A program made the translations under genes and the position numbers. A stretch of 64,000 bases of DNA from Candidatus Butyricimonas faecavium (GTDB lineage Bacteria; Bacteroidota; Bacteroidia; Bacteroidales; Marinifilaceae): NCBI GenBank assembly GCA_944321125.1, contig CALUKD010000019.1, positions 1 through 64,000 on the forward strand. Reading direction: 5' to 3'. The notes under the pieces are model-generated. The model saw only the letters and a list, made by a program, of their open reading frames with translations. It searched no databases and was not told the DNA's origin. This document shows, one piece after another, positions 45,684-55,019 of this stretch (its first letter is position 1; the number at the start of each line of letters is the position of its first letter).

Positions 45684-45702
45684 GGGATATCCCTTACTCT
45701 TT
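45675..45702. terminator. Bidirectional terminator containing both stop codons
   Basis: A perfect 28-bp palindrome: 12-bp arms (45675-45686 with 45691-45702) and ATAT loop. It includes the CorC stop (45681-45683) and the NifX-like stop (45694-45696), so one dyad terminates both convergent genes. Confidence 0.75.
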
Positions 45703-46074
45703 ATGATGACTACACTGGTGTTCTCCACCTTCATGATGATGGTGACAAGCAATACCGGAATCTAGGATAAACCCTTTCAAATAACCTTCCGCTATTTTCC
45801 GGACATCACCTTTACAACCACGGAAAACCTTAATTCCCTGGTCGCTTAATACGTTTAAAGCTCCATCGCCCATGCTACCTGCAAGCATCACGGTAACCCC
45901 TTTTTCTTTCAACACAGAAGCAATGTTCGATTTACAACCGCACCCCTGTGGAGAAGGAAGTATTTCTGTATCCGTGATATTTTTATTGTCATCTACCGTG
46001 AACAGCGTATAATACGCACAATGTCCAAAATGATCATCAACAACATTTTCTCTTGTTGGTACTGCAATTTTCAT
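45694..46074 (-). CDS. NifX/NifB-like Fe-Mo cofactor-binding family protein
   Basis: A 126-residue cytoplasmic protein of the dinitrogenase iron-molybdenum cofactor family: VDDHFGHCAYYTLF near 12-25, a GCGCKS cluster, and LAGSMGDGALN. The C-terminus (109-126) is His-rich (HHHHEGGEHQCSHH), adding a likely metal site. Most homologues outside nitrogen fixers are of unknown function. No nif genes are nearby. Confidence 0.85.
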   Translation of the reverse strand: MKIAVPTRENVVDDHFGHCAYYTLFTVDDNKNITDTEILPSPQGCGCKSNIASVLKEKGVTVMLAGSMGDGALNVLSDQGIKVFRGCKGDVRKIAEGYLKGFILDSGIACHHHHEGGEHQCSHHKE

Positions 46075-46136
46075 GATTCAATTCCTTTCTTTTTTATAAA
46101 TAAGTTCTCTGTTATCCTTTGAAATATTTATCCAAA

Positions 46137-46144
46137 CAAAGGTA
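46137..46144 (-). promoter_or_regulatory. Candidate -7 box for the NifX-like gene
   Basis: The complement reads TACCTTTG, about 62 nt ahead of the ATG. Confidence 0.35.
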
Positions 46145-46154
46145 CACGATTTTT

Positions 46155-47063
46155 TCAGAATCGCCTCGTATATTTGTGACAATAAGGCAGGGTTCCTTTC
46201 CGGGTATAATAATTCTGATGATAATCCTCTGCTACCCAAAATGTTGTAATCGGAGTCAAGCGAGTCACTACCGCATAGCCTTTTAGCTTCAATTCTCGTA
46301 TCAACTTTTCCGCCACAGCCTTTTGTTCCGGACTGTTATAGAATATTTCCGAACGGTATTGCTCCCCGTAATCCGGTCCTTGGTGATCCTGTTGTGTGGG
46401 ATCATGTATTTCGAAAAACAATTTTGCCAATGTCTCGTAATCAGTCTTCGACGCATCAAACAGCACCCGTACCGCCTCCACGTGCCCCGTATTTCCCTCA
46501 CATACTTCTTCGTAAGACGGATCCTCCACTTCACCACCAATATACCCGGACTCCACGGCAAGCACCCCGGGAGCCTTCTTCATGTAATATTCCACTCCCC
46601 AGAAACATCCCCCGGCAAAAATAGCCGTGTCTATTTTCAATTCTTCAGCAGGAATAAATTCCATCGAAATAGAATTTACACAATGGCGAGTATTCTTCGG
46701 GGTAAACCCCTCTCCCGTAAACACGTGACCCAAATGTGCCCCACAATGAGCACAAACAATCTCGGTTCGTCTCCCGTCAGCATCCGGCACCCGTTTCACC
46801 GCTCCCGGAATCTCATCATCAAAACTCGGCCACCCGCATCGGGAATCAAACTTGTCCTCCGAACGGTAAAGCGGGGTACCGCATTGCTTACAAACATAAG
46901 TCCCTTTTGCCTTGAAATCATAATATTTACCCGTGAAAGGCCTCTCCGTCCCCTTGCAAAGAATCACTTGTTTTTCATCTGCCGTCAACTCTTTCTTTTG
47001 TGCCATAATCATGTAGTTTACTAAAAACAACATCAAGAATAATATAATTTTCTTCATTCTCAC
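46155..47063 (-). CDS. msrB: Exported MsrB-MsrA methionine sulfoxide reductase fusion
   Basis: Repairs both methionine sulfoxide stereoisomers. The 302-residue protein starts with a signal peptide (1-21, cleaved near MAQK). MsrB comes first, with zinc Cys 58, 61, 104 and 107 and catalytic Cys128 in RHCVNSIS. MsrA follows, with catalytic Cys153 in GGCFWG and the HDPTQQDHQGPDYG block. Export suggests periplasmic repair. The start may be Met3. Single gene. Confidence 0.9.
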   Translation of the reverse strand: MRMKKIILFLMLFLVNYMIMAQKKELTADEKQVILCKGTERPFTGKYYDFKAKGTYVCKQCGTPLYRSEDKFDSRCGWPSFDDEIPGAVKRVPDADGRRTEIVCAHCGAHLGHVFTGEGFTPKNTRHCVNSISMEFIPAEELKIDTAIFAGGCFWGVEYYMKKAPGVLAVESGYIGGEVEDPSYEEVCEGNTGHVEAVRVLFDASKTDYETLAKLFFEIHDPTQQDHQGPDYGEQYRSEIFYNSPEQKAVAEKLIRELKLKGYAVVTRLTPITTFWVAEDYHQNYYTRKGTLPYCHKYTRRF

Positions 47064-47688
47064 TCTATTTATCTTCTAAAACGTATTTCCCGTCATTTGG
47101 TTATTTAATTTAGGAATTCATATACAAGTTTATAGCTAAATGATCATATATTAAAATTTATTTTACATTTTCCAGCTCCCTCTTGACCGCAAAGTTCTCC
47201 GTAAAGCAGCATATAAACTGTCTTCCATTATTGTTCGGGAATAGTCCATCTTTCCGTTATGGTTTCCCTACCCTTGCGCTATATCATGAACATATCATGA
47301 ACATAGCAACTACATAACATGTACACTGACCGGTGTACATGCTCCGTTCATGTTATGTTGGAATTCTGTTGATGCCCGCGGGCAGGAGTAGAGGAAGGAT
47401 TAGCAGGGGCCAGCCCGCCCCCGGTATAAGAGGAAGTTTGTGACCCGTATGCCCATGCCATTAATTATAATTTAAGCCGCATTATTATCTTCAACGGCCA
47501 ACAAGGAAAATCTTCACTAATCCCAACCGTTAAGAAATAAAAAAGGAAACTTACATCCTGCAGGGAACTTTACTCTCATGATTACTATAAAATCGTATAT
47601 AATTCCCATTTATTTTAGCAGTAATATAACAACTTTTTAAAGGCATTTTACATATAAAGAAGTAAACTAAACTTTAAATATCAGAGAA
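47064..47688. other. 625-nt intergenic region with repeats
   Basis: I see no gene. ATATCATGAAC occurs twice in exact tandem (47281-47291 and 47292-47302). Just after is a 9-bp dyad CATGTACAC/GTGTACATG (47318-47326 with 47333-47341). A GC-rich island follows (about 47370-47440). It may be a decayed gene, a regulator site, or the leader of the hdeD-like gene. Confidence 0.4.
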
Positions 47689-48237
47689 ATGACAACAACA
47701 AGTGCAACAACATCTACCGGACCCAAGGGATTCAGATGGTTATACCTTATTCTAGGTATTGTATTATTCGTTTTTGGTGTCGGTATAATCCGACACCCGG
47801 TGGCTTCTTACTTCGGACTGGCCATGTATTTTAGTATCGTCATCATCGTTATCGGAATCAGTGAAATCATGAATGCTTTTGCAGGCGGAAACTCCCGGCA
47901 TTGGGGATGGGGATTGTTCATCGGGTTACTCGACCTGATTATCGGTTTTATCCTATTGATTCACCCAAACATCACGGAAGACATACTTCCTTATATCGTC
48001 GGCTTTATTCTCATGTTTAAGAGCATTGATTACATTGCGGAATCATTGCAGATGTCATCGCTAAAAATCAGAGGCTGGGGATGGATATTCATCGCAGGAA
48101 TCATCACCTTATTCTTTTCCTTCATGATCGTTTTCTATCCTCTATTCGGAATATTTAACATTATCATCTGGACGGGGCTTAGCTTCATCTTCGCCGGTAT
48201 ATCCTCATTTATATACACCTTCGTGGGGAGAGGGTAA
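47689..48237 (+). CDS. HdeD-family (DUF308) membrane protein
   Basis: A 182-residue protein with six helices arranged as two similar halves, e.g. LILGIVLFVFGVGIIRHPVAS and WGLFIGLLDLIIGFILLIHP. This fits the HdeD family, linked to acid resistance in E. coli. Here the role is inferred only. Its gene is followed by a shared terminator. Confidence 0.85.
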   Translation: MTTTSATTSTGPKGFRWLYLILGIVLFVFGVGIIRHPVASYFGLAMYFSIVIIVIGISEIMNAFAGGNSRHWGWGLFIGLLDLIIGFILLIHPNITEDILPYIVGFILMFKSIDYIAESLQMSSLKIRGWGWIFIAGIITLFFSFMIVFYPLFGIFNIIIWTGLSFIFAGISSFIYTFVGRG

Positions 48238-48239
48238 AA

Positions 48240-48289
48240 AAGTTCATAAGGTTTATAGGGTTCATGAGCCTTATAAACCTTATGAACTT
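48240..48289. terminator. Bidirectional terminator between hdeD-like gene and ispE
   Basis: A perfect 18-bp inverted repeat (48240-48257 with 48272-48289) between convergent genes, with A-run on the left and T-rich sequence on the right. Confidence 0.75.
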
Positions 48290-48295
48290 TATGAC

Positions 48296-49111
48296 TCATT
48301 TACTTTGCCACACGAAATACTCCGGAAAGACTTTTTCCGCTTCTACCAGATGACGGAACAACCCGTAAACAGCCGATCCACTTCCGGTCATGGAAACATA
48401 AACTGCACCTAATTCCCGTAATGTATTCTTTATTTCTTCTATTTCAGGGACTTTAGGAATCACAGAGTCCTCAAAATCGTTCACAACCACCCCGGTCCAT
48501 TGCTCCACCGGCAATTTTCCCAATTCTCTCAAATCAAAAGAGGCCGCACGAGGCGTCATCCCCCGATAAGCCTCAGGAGTCGAAACACCCCTGTCCGGCT
48601 TAACAAGTACCATGTGATAATCTTTTAACGACAAGTCTATCGCTTCCATCAACTCTCCTTTCCCAAAAGCAAACACGGGATGATTCAAAACGAAAAAAGG
48701 ACAATCACTTCCCACCCGGGCGGCATATCCCATTAACCGTTCCTCGCTTAACCCCAAGGAAAAAAGTTGATTCAAACCGATCAGCATAAAAGCTGCATCT
48801 GCGGAACCGCCACCCAATCCGGCACCATAAGGAATCATTTTATGCAAATGTACATCTACCGAGGGTAAATCGTACTCGTCGGACAAAATAGCATAGGCTT
48901 TACTCACTAAATTTTTTTCCGGCGGGCAATCTATCGGGATTCCCGTGGAAGTAAAAATGCAATGCCCTTTCTCTCCTTTCACCTCTGTGATTTCCAGTAT
49001 ATCCCGAAGATCAATCGGGTAAAACACAGTTTCCAAATTATGAAATCCGTCCGGCCTTTTCTCCGTGACAAACAACCCTATATTAATCTTTGCATTCGGA
49101 AATATTACCAT
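48296..49111 (-). CDS. ispE: 4-diphosphocytidyl-2-C-methylerythritol kinase
   Basis: Phosphorylates CDP-methylerythritol in the non-mevalonate isoprenoid pathway. The 271-residue GHMP kinase starts with PNAKINIGLFV and RPDGFHNLETVFYP. The ATP loop PYGAGLGGGSADAA is at 94-107, and motif 3 is SMTGSGSAVYGLF near 240-252. Confidence 0.93.
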   Translation of the reverse strand: MVIFPNAKINIGLFVTEKRPDGFHNLETVFYPIDLRDILEITEVKGEKGHCIFTSTGIPIDCPPEKNLVSKAYAILSDEYDLPSVDVHLHKMIPYGAGLGGGSADAAFMLIGLNQLFSLGLSEERLMGYAARVGSDCPFFVLNHPVFAFGKGELMEAIDLSLKDYHMVLVKPDRGVSTPEAYRGMTPRAASFDLRELGKLPVEQWTGVVVNDFEDSVIPKVPEIEEIKNTLRELGAVYVSMTGSGSAVYGLFRHLVEAEKVFPEYFVWQSK

Positions 49112-49215
49112 AAACTCTTCAAATTAAAAAATCCGACACTCGCCGACTTATTATTCGTAACTCATTCACTTACAAAAAATCAAATTGTCCAACCCCATCC
49201 GTTTCGTTGAACAAT

Positions 49216-49246
49216 TTTGCAAATATACCTTTTTTCGGTATATTTG
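49216..49246 (+). promoter_or_regulatory. Bacteroidetes promoter of the PAP2 gene
   Basis: TTTG (49216-49219), exactly 19 nt, then TATATTTG (49239-49246): a full -33/-7 match. On the other strand, TATATTTG (complement of 49220-49227) may be the -7 box of ispE, so the two promoters interleave. Confidence 0.65.
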
Positions 49247-49309
49247 TGATTCAATTTTCCCCAAATAGCGGCTGGACATTATTTATTTAAACTTATAGAT
49301 TCAAATCCC

Positions 49310-50011
49310 ATGTTAGAATCACCACAAGCACTAGATCGTACAATCTTCCTTACCTTAAACGGTATGCATACCCCTTATTGGGATTCCTTCATGTATATAT
49401 TTACAAGTAAATTTATATGGATTCCACTCTATGCATCCATCTTGTATGTCTTGTACAAAAACATGAACATCCGTATGGTTATTTTCACGACTTTAATGTT
49501 CGCCTTGCTTATAACATTGGCAGACCAAACGTGCAGTTCTATCCTGCGCCCCATATTCGAACGTCCCCGCCCGTCACGGAACCCGGAAATTGCCGATTTA
49601 GTACACTTAGTCAACGGAAAGCGAGGAGGAAAATTTGGCTTCCCATCCTGTCACGCGGCAAACACGTTCGCACTGGCTTGTTTCATAATGTTACTATTCA
49701 AAAACAGAGCCTTAACCACATTTTTTATGTTATGGGCTATCGTGACTTGTTACACAAGAATATACGTGGGAGTACATTATCCCGGAGACTTACTTTTCGG
49801 AACGATTGTCGGTTTTACCATGGGAATAATCACTTATGGAATCTATCGTTCCCTTCTTCGCATGAACAATATTGCTAACGTATTAAGGTTCCACGAAGAT
49901 TACAATCTCGTGAAACATCCCTCCCACATGCAACACACATCAATTATCATTTATACCGGATTAATCACAATTGCAGCATTCGCAGTGTATAGTATCTGGT
50001 GGAGAATCTAA
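49310..50011 (+). CDS. PAP2-family phosphatase
   Basis: A 233-residue membrane phosphatase. The three PAP2 motifs are visible: KX6RP-like IFERPRPSRN (near 80-90), PSCHAAN (near 109-115) and RIYVGVHYPGDLL (near 146-158). Five or six helices. Likely acts on undecaprenyl pyrophosphate, lipid A or another lipid phosphate. It is divergent from ispE. Confidence 0.88.
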   Translation: MLESPQALDRTIFLTLNGMHTPYWDSFMYIFTSKFIWIPLYASILYVLYKNMNIRMVIFTTLMFALLITLADQTCSSILRPIFERPRPSRNPEIADLVHLVNGKRGGKFGFPSCHAANTFALACFIMLLFKNRALTTFFMLWAIVTCYTRIYVGVHYPGDLLFGTIVGFTMGIITYGIYRSLLRMNNIANVLRFHEDYNLVKHPSHMQHTSIIIYTGLITIAAFAVYSIWWRI

Positions 50012-50037
50012 TAATTTTTCAATTTTAGATTCAAAGA

Positions 50038-50068
50038 TTTGGTGATTTCACGTGATGAAATCACCAAA
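50038..50068. terminator. Bidirectional terminator, PAP2 / NPD genes
   Basis: A 13-bp perfect dyad (50038-50050 with 50056-50068) between convergent genes. Confidence 0.7.
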
Positions 50069-50076
50069 CCATATAT

Positions 50077-51156
50077 TTATTTATTGATAGCACGATTGAA
50101 CTCATCCAGTAAAGAACGGAAGGTCTCTTTCACGGAAACAATTTTCGTTGCCCGGAAAGCATTCGCCCCAGCAAAAGCGTAACCATTATCCATGTTTCCC
50201 TTGAAAGCGTTGTATAAAGCTGCAATAATGCAATAAGGACTCTTGCTTATATCGCATGTTTTGATACACTTGCACATACACGTTTTAGGCTGTTTCTGTC
50301 CTTCTTTCACTTTCTGGATAAACTTACTGAATATCGCCCGCCCCGGCATTCCTACCGGACTCTTGATAATCTGTATATCCTCCTGTTTTGCCTCAATATA
50401 AGTCTGTTTGAAAATATCGGATGCATCACACTCTTCCGTGGTCACGAAACGAGTACCCATCTGTACCCCAGCCGCTCCCATATCCATAAAACGTTTAATA
50501 TCCTCTCCCGTGTAGATTCCACCAGCCACGATCACAGGTATTTCTTTCCCGTAATGCGTTTCAATGTCCTTTACTTCCTCTATCACTTCCGGCAAAATAT
50601 GTTCCAGCGAAAAATGCTCATCATTAATTTGTTCATCTTTAAATCCGAGGTGTCCTCCCGCTTTCGGTCCCTCCACAACAAACGCATCCGGAAGGTAATT
50701 ATACAAATTATGCCACTTCTCTGCAATTATTTTTGCCGCACGTGCAGAAGATACGATCGGAACTAACTTGGTTACGCTATCTTTTTGCAAGAAACTTGGT
50801 AAATTCAGCGGTAACCCCGCACCGGAGAAAATTATATCCGCTTTTTCAGCTATCGCAGTTTTGACCATATCCGCAAAATTAGACATGGCAACCATTACAT
50901 TCACGCCAATCACACCTTTTGTTTTCTCACGAGCTTTACGAAGTTCCTCCTTCAACCCCATGATACTAGCCTGAATATAATCTTTGGACAAATTCCGATA
51001 TAACAAACCTAATCCCGCACTGGAAATCACACCAACTCCTCCTTCATTTGCCACTGCAGACGCCAATCCTGAAAGTGATATACCAACACCCATACCACCT
51101 TGTACAATGGGAACTGAGATAGAAAGATTCCCAATGTTTAATTTTTTCATCATCAT
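50077..51156 (-). CDS. Nitronate monooxygenase-like flavoprotein
   Basis: A 359-residue TIM-barrel FMN protein of the NPD/2-nitropropane dioxygenase family. It has VPIVQGGMGVGIS at 15-27, GPKAGGHLGF near 165, VIVAGGIYTGEDI and MGAAGVQMGTRFV. A Cys-rich C-terminal segment (CMCKCIKTCDISKSPYC, about 292-308) is unusual for plain NPDs and may bind metal or Fe-S. Enoyl-reductase II (FabK) is the alternative role. Substrate unknown. Confidence 0.85.
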   Translation of the reverse strand: MMMKKLNIGNLSISVPIVQGGMGVGISLSGLASAVANEGGVGVISSAGLGLLYRNLSKDYIQASIMGLKEELRKAREKTKGVIGVNVMVAMSNFADMVKTAIAEKADIIFSGAGLPLNLPSFLQKDSVTKLVPIVSSARAAKIIAEKWHNLYNYLPDAFVVEGPKAGGHLGFKDEQINDEHFSLEHILPEVIEEVKDIETHYGKEIPVIVAGGIYTGEDIKRFMDMGAAGVQMGTRFVTTEECDASDIFKQTYIEAKQEDIQIIKSPVGMPGRAIFSKFIQKVKEGQKQPKTCMCKCIKTCDISKSPYCIIAALYNAFKGNMDNGYAFAGANAFRATKIVSVKETFRSLLDEFNRAINK

Positions 51157-51178
51157 ATATAAAAGTATTTAAGACAAC

Positions 51179-51186
51179 CAAAGATA
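51179..51186 (-). promoter_or_regulatory. Candidate -7 box for the NPD gene
   Basis: The complement reads TATCTTTG, 22 nt ahead of the ATG. Confidence 0.35.
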
Positions 51187-51350
51187 CTCTTTATTATTAA
51201 CATTTATACTTTTAGACTAAGAATTAAATAGCTTAGCAACATTATTTACATTATACAACAGGATTATTAACACTGGCATGTTTCTTGCATAAAACCTTAC
51301 AAGCATTTTATCGTAATAAAAACATTCAAGACAAAAGAAGATTATTTAAT

Positions 51351-52334
51351 ATGAAACGATTTACACGTATTACCATAAAAACGCTATACCTGGGTATCAT
51401 TTTGGCCACGAACACCCTATCAATGGCACAAACCATAGAAAATGAAAAATTAATCCCATTCGGAGATTTTAATAGCTGGATGGTTCGCATTATTGACGAA
51501 TCGTTTGTTATTGGCGGTAACACGAAAACCCTTTACGAAGTTGCCCCAACAGACACAATTATAGGAGACAAACCATACATTAGTTCCACAGTTTCTCCCT
51601 GGAGAACGTCCAACGTTATGGCCAAAGTCAGTGGAATCACGAAATGTAGTATTTCCGTGTTCCCGGAAAAAAGAGATGATGGCTATTGTGTACGAGTCGA
51701 AACACTTATGGAAAAATGCAAAGTATTGGGCCTCGTGAATATCACGGTGCTTGTTCCAGGTACAATTTATCTGGGACAGATGCATGAGCCGATCAAGGAC
51801 ACGAAAAATCCACAAAGCAAACTGAACGCCGGAATTCCTTTCACGGAAACACCGAAGGCCGTTGTGTTCGACTACAAGATGGAAACCCCTGAAACAGATC
51901 ACCGGATCAAAGCAACTGGTTTCAGCAAAATTGTTGATGTCCCGGGACGAGATTCTGCCGAAATATACATCATTCTTCAAAAACGTTGGGAAGATGAGAA
52001 CGGCAACGTGTATGCCAAACGTATCGGCACTGCCATAGAACGTCTTTCGGAAAATACTCCCGATTGGAAAAACAATCACAGACTGGATGTATTTTACGGG
52101 GATCCAGCAAATCAACCCGGTAGCAAATCCCACATGCAATTAATCCCTAAAGAACAATCTTTATACTGCATCAACAGTAAAGGTAAATCAGTACCCGTAG
52201 AGGAAGTTGGCTGGGGTGATGCCAGTGATAAGCCCACACACTTATTCTTACGTGTATCTTCCAGCTACGGAGAAGCTTACATTGGTACTGTGGGTAATAA
52301 ACTTTGGGTAGATAATATTCGATTGGCCTATTAA
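51351..52334 (+). CDS. PCMD-domain exported protein
   Basis: 327 residues from the ATG at 51351, chosen because a signal peptide (about 1-27, cleaved near SMAQ) follows directly; an upstream in-frame ATG (51285) has no signal. The layout fits the Bacteroidetes PCMD (putative carbohydrate metabolism) domain: VPGTIYLGQM, GIPFTETPKAVVFDYK, and VDNIRLAY at the end. Likely exported to the periplasm or surface. Glycan binding is inference. Confidence 0.75.
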   Translation: MKRFTRITIKTLYLGIILATNTLSMAQTIENEKLIPFGDFNSWMVRIIDESFVIGGNTKTLYEVAPTDTIIGDKPYISSTVSPWRTSNVMAKVSGITKCSISVFPEKRDDGYCVRVETLMEKCKVLGLVNITVLVPGTIYLGQMHEPIKDTKNPQSKLNAGIPFTETPKAVVFDYKMETPETDHRIKATGFSKIVDVPGRDSAEIYIILQKRWEDENGNVYAKRIGTAIERLSENTPDWKNNHRLDVFYGDPANQPGSKSHMQLIPKEQSLYCINSKGKSVPVEEVGWGDASDKPTHLFLRVSSSYGEAYIGTVGNKLWVDNIRLAY

Positions 52335-52358
52335 AAAATAGACTCCATACGACAACCT

Positions 52359-52383
52359 TCCCTCTCTTTACACAGGAGAGGGA
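52359..52383 (+). terminator. Possible terminator after the PCMD gene
   Basis: An 8-bp dyad (52359-52366 with 52376-52383), GC-rich but lacking a T-run. Confidence 0.35.
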
Positions 52384-52491
52384 ACCGCCTGACAATCTGC
52401 TCTCCCCCCCCCGAGCAACGGGAGGTCAAAAAGGGATAATTCATAATACAAATTAACTTTATCCGAGTTCAAGATTGAATTTTCTTGACAT

Positions 52492-53313
52492 CTATATATT
52501 CTTCCTACTTTTCATCCCGTATATTAGCAAAAATATTCCCAGTAAAATAAACGGAATACTTAGCACTTGCCCCATATCCAAATTCATCTGATCTTCGAAA
52601 TGGACTTGCCGTTCCTTGATGAATTCGATTAGAAAACGGGCAACGAAAACAAGGACGAGAGTATTCCCCAAAAGCACTCCCCGACAGCGATTCAACCCAA
52701 TCCATCGATATAGAAGCAGATTCACCCCAAAAGTAAAAAAATAGGCCAGAGCTTCATAAATCTGAGTCGGGTGACGGGGAACCCAATCCACCCGTTCAAA
52801 AACAAAAGCCCACGGCACGTCAGTTTCTATACCAATCATTTCGGAATTCGCTAAATTTCCCAAACGAATAAAACCTGCCGCTAAAGGCAAAATCAAAGCA
52901 ATCGTGTCAAGAGTCTGTAACACTTTCTCTCCCGTGGTCCGGGAATAAATTACCATGGCAATTATCCACCCGACAAGTCCCCCATGACTAGCCATCCCTT
53001 GGTAGCCGGAAAAAATGACAGTTCCATCCATATTCACCCGTATCGGAAATAAAATTTCCAACGGGTGAGCAAAATAATACTCGTACTCGTAAACCAGACA
53101 ATGCCCCAAACGAGCCCCCAAAAATACCCCGGCAATACTTAACATCACTAGAATTTGGAGATGCTCCCACGGCATCCCGTTCTTCTTGTAAATACATTTC
53201 AGTATTCGCACGGACAACACGGTTCCTGCAATCAACAGCAAACTGTAATACATGACAGGGAAATTCCCTATCCAAAATGCAACCGGGTCTATGTTCCATT
53301 CTATATATTCCAT
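52492..53313 (-). CDS. lgt: Prolipoprotein diacylglyceryl transferase
   Basis: Attaches diacylglycerol to lipoprotein Cys. 273 residues from the chosen ATG at 53313; upstream ATG 53349 adds 12 unlikely residues. Seven helices. The essential His is in MASHGGLVG, and GNLANSEMIG with RHPTQIYEAL are the signature stretches. Many predicted lipoproteins in the window need this enzyme. Confidence 0.92.
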   Translation of the reverse strand: MEYIEWNIDPVAFWIGNFPVMYYSLLLIAGTVLSVRILKCIYKKNGMPWEHLQILVMLSIAGVFLGARLGHCLVYEYEYYFAHPLEILFPIRVNMDGTVIFSGYQGMASHGGLVGWIIAMVIYSRTTGEKVLQTLDTIALILPLAAGFIRLGNLANSEMIGIETDVPWAFVFERVDWVPRHPTQIYEALAYFFTFGVNLLLYRWIGLNRCRGVLLGNTLVLVFVARFLIEFIKERQVHFEDQMNLDMGQVLSIPFILLGIFLLIYGMKSRKNI

Positions 53314-53405
53314 CGAGGACAAAAATACAGTTAAAATACGTTGATCCAATCAAAAACTCATCATAAAAAAACAAACCCGCCCCCTGCATATTCCAAGAAT
53401 TTGAC

Positions 53406-53413
53406 TATCTTTG
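53406..53413 (+). promoter_or_regulatory. Candidate -7 box for guaB
   Basis: TATCTTTG, an exact match, 36 nt ahead of the guaB start. Confidence 0.4.
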
Positions 53414-53449
53414 CCCAATTTTTAATCAAACCGCATAAAGATAAATTCT

Positions 53450-54949
53450 ATGGCAATCTATTTGGATGATGTATCAAGAACTTTCGGAGAATATCTGCTT
53501 ATTCCCGGTCTGACCACGAAACAGTGTATTCCTACCAACGTTTCATTGAAAACACCATTGGTGAAGTATAAAAAAGGCGAGAAATCAGCCATTGAACTGA
53601 ATATTCCTTTTGTTTCAGCGATTATGCAGTCTGTCTCCGACTCGGGATTGGCAATAGCACTTGCCCGTAACGGGGGATTGTCATTTATCTTCGGCTCGCA
53701 ACCCATCGAATCACAAGCAGAAATGGTTCGCAAGGTAAAGAAATTCAAAGCCGGATTCGTCACGAGTGACTCTAATATCACCCCGGAAGCCACGTTGGCA
53801 GATGTATTGGCATTAGTGAAACGCACGGGACATACCACTATGGGAGTAACACATGACGGAACGCCCAACGGTAAATTACTGGGATTGGTAACTAGCCGGG
53901 ATTACCGCGGGGAGAAAGACCCCAAAGACCGAAAAGTAAAGGAATTCATGACTCCATTTTCCAAATTAACAGTGGGAGAAATCGGAATGACTCTTAGCGA
54001 GGCCAATCAAGTTATCTGGGATCACAAGTTAAATACATTGCCGATTATTGATAAAGACCAAAATCTTGCTTATTTTGTATTCCGTAAGGACTATGATAGC
54101 CACAAGGATAACCCGAACGAATTGTTGAACACGACGGACAAAAAGTTACTGGTAGGTGCGGGAATCAATTCCCGAGACTACAAAGAACGAGTTCCCGCAC
54201 TGGTGGAAGCCGGTGTTGACGTTTTGTGTATCGATTCATCCGACGGTTTCTCGGAATGGCAAAAAGAGACGCTACAATGGATTAAACAAGAATATAACGG
54301 TAAAGTACTTGTGGGAGCCGGAAACGTGGTTGATCAAGCCGGGTTCCGCTATCTGGTAGAAGCCGGGGCCGACTTCATCAAAGTGGGTATCGGTGGAGGA
54401 TCCATCTGTATCACCCGCGAACAAAAAGGAATCGGTCGCGGACAGGCCACTGCAGTAATCGACGTGGCAAAAGCCCGTGATAAATATTTTGAAGACACCG
54501 GTATTTACGTACCGATCTGCAGTGATGGTGGTTTAGTACACGATTATCATATGGTATTGGCACTCGCCATGGGTGCAGACTTCTTGATGATGGGACGTTA
54601 TTTTGCCCGTTTCGATGAATCCCCCACCAAAAAACTAATGGTGAATAACTCCTACGTGAAAGAGTACTGGGGAGAAGGTTCAAACCGTGCCCACAACTGG
54701 CAACGCTATGATATGGGCGGCAGCGAATCGCTCAAATTCGAGGAAGGTGTTGACAGTTACGTGCCTTATGCAGGTAAGCTGAAAGATAACTTGGAGGTAA
54801 CTATTGGTAAAATCCGGTCGACCATGTGTAGCTGTGGTGCAACCTCTATCACGGAGTTACAGAAGAATGCCAAGATTACATTAGTATCTTCAACCAGTAT
54901 CGTTGAAGGAGGGGCTCACGATGTAATATTGAAAGAGCACAATAGATAA
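53450..54949 (+). CDS. guaB: IMP dehydrogenase
   Basis: Oxidises IMP to XMP, the committed step to GMP. The 499-residue TIM barrel is interrupted by a CBS pair (about 100-225, [22 protein letters not shown]). The catalytic Cys is in [11 protein letters not shown] near residue 320, and the flap region includes [15 protein letters not shown] terminator follows 8 nt after the stop. Confidence 0.93.
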   Translation: MAIYLDDVSRTFGEYLLIPGLTTKQCIPTNVSLKTPLVKYKKGEKSAIELNIPFVSAIMQSVSDSGLAIALARNGGLSFIFGSQPIESQAEMVRKVKKFKAGFVTSDSNITPEATLADVLALVKRTGHTTMGVTHDGTPNGKLLGLVTSRDYRGEKDPKDRKVKEFMTPFSKLTVGEIGMTLSEANQVIWDHKLNTLPIIDKDQNLAYFVFRKDYDSHKDNPNELLNTTDKKLLVGAGINSRDYKERVPALVEAGVDVLCIDSSDGFSEWQKETLQWIKQEYNGKVLVGAGNVVDQAGFRYLVEAGADFIKVGIGGGSICITREQKGIGRGQATAVIDVAKARDKYFEDTGIYVPICSDGGLVHDYHMVLALAMGADFLMMGRYFARFDESPTKKLMVNNSYVKEYWGEGSNRAHNWQRYDMGGSESLKFEEGVDSYVPYAGKLKDNLEVTIGKIRSTMCSCGATSITELQKNAKITLVSSTSIVEGGAHDVILKEHNR

Positions 54950-54957
54950 TATCAAGA

Positions 54958-54986
54958 AAAATTCCGGATTAATTCCGGGATTTTTT
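54958..54986 (+). terminator. Terminator of guaB
   Basis: A 10-bp stem (54958-54967 with 54975-54984, one wobble) ending in a T-run. Confidence 0.7.
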
Positions 54987-55019
54987 ATTTCTCTTCCTGT
55001 TGGTAAATATTATAGTATA

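Noticed and set aside
45694-46074. Evidence for nitrogen fixation
   Set aside because: NifX/NifB-like small proteins are widespread in non-fixing anaerobes and no nitrogenase gene is near.
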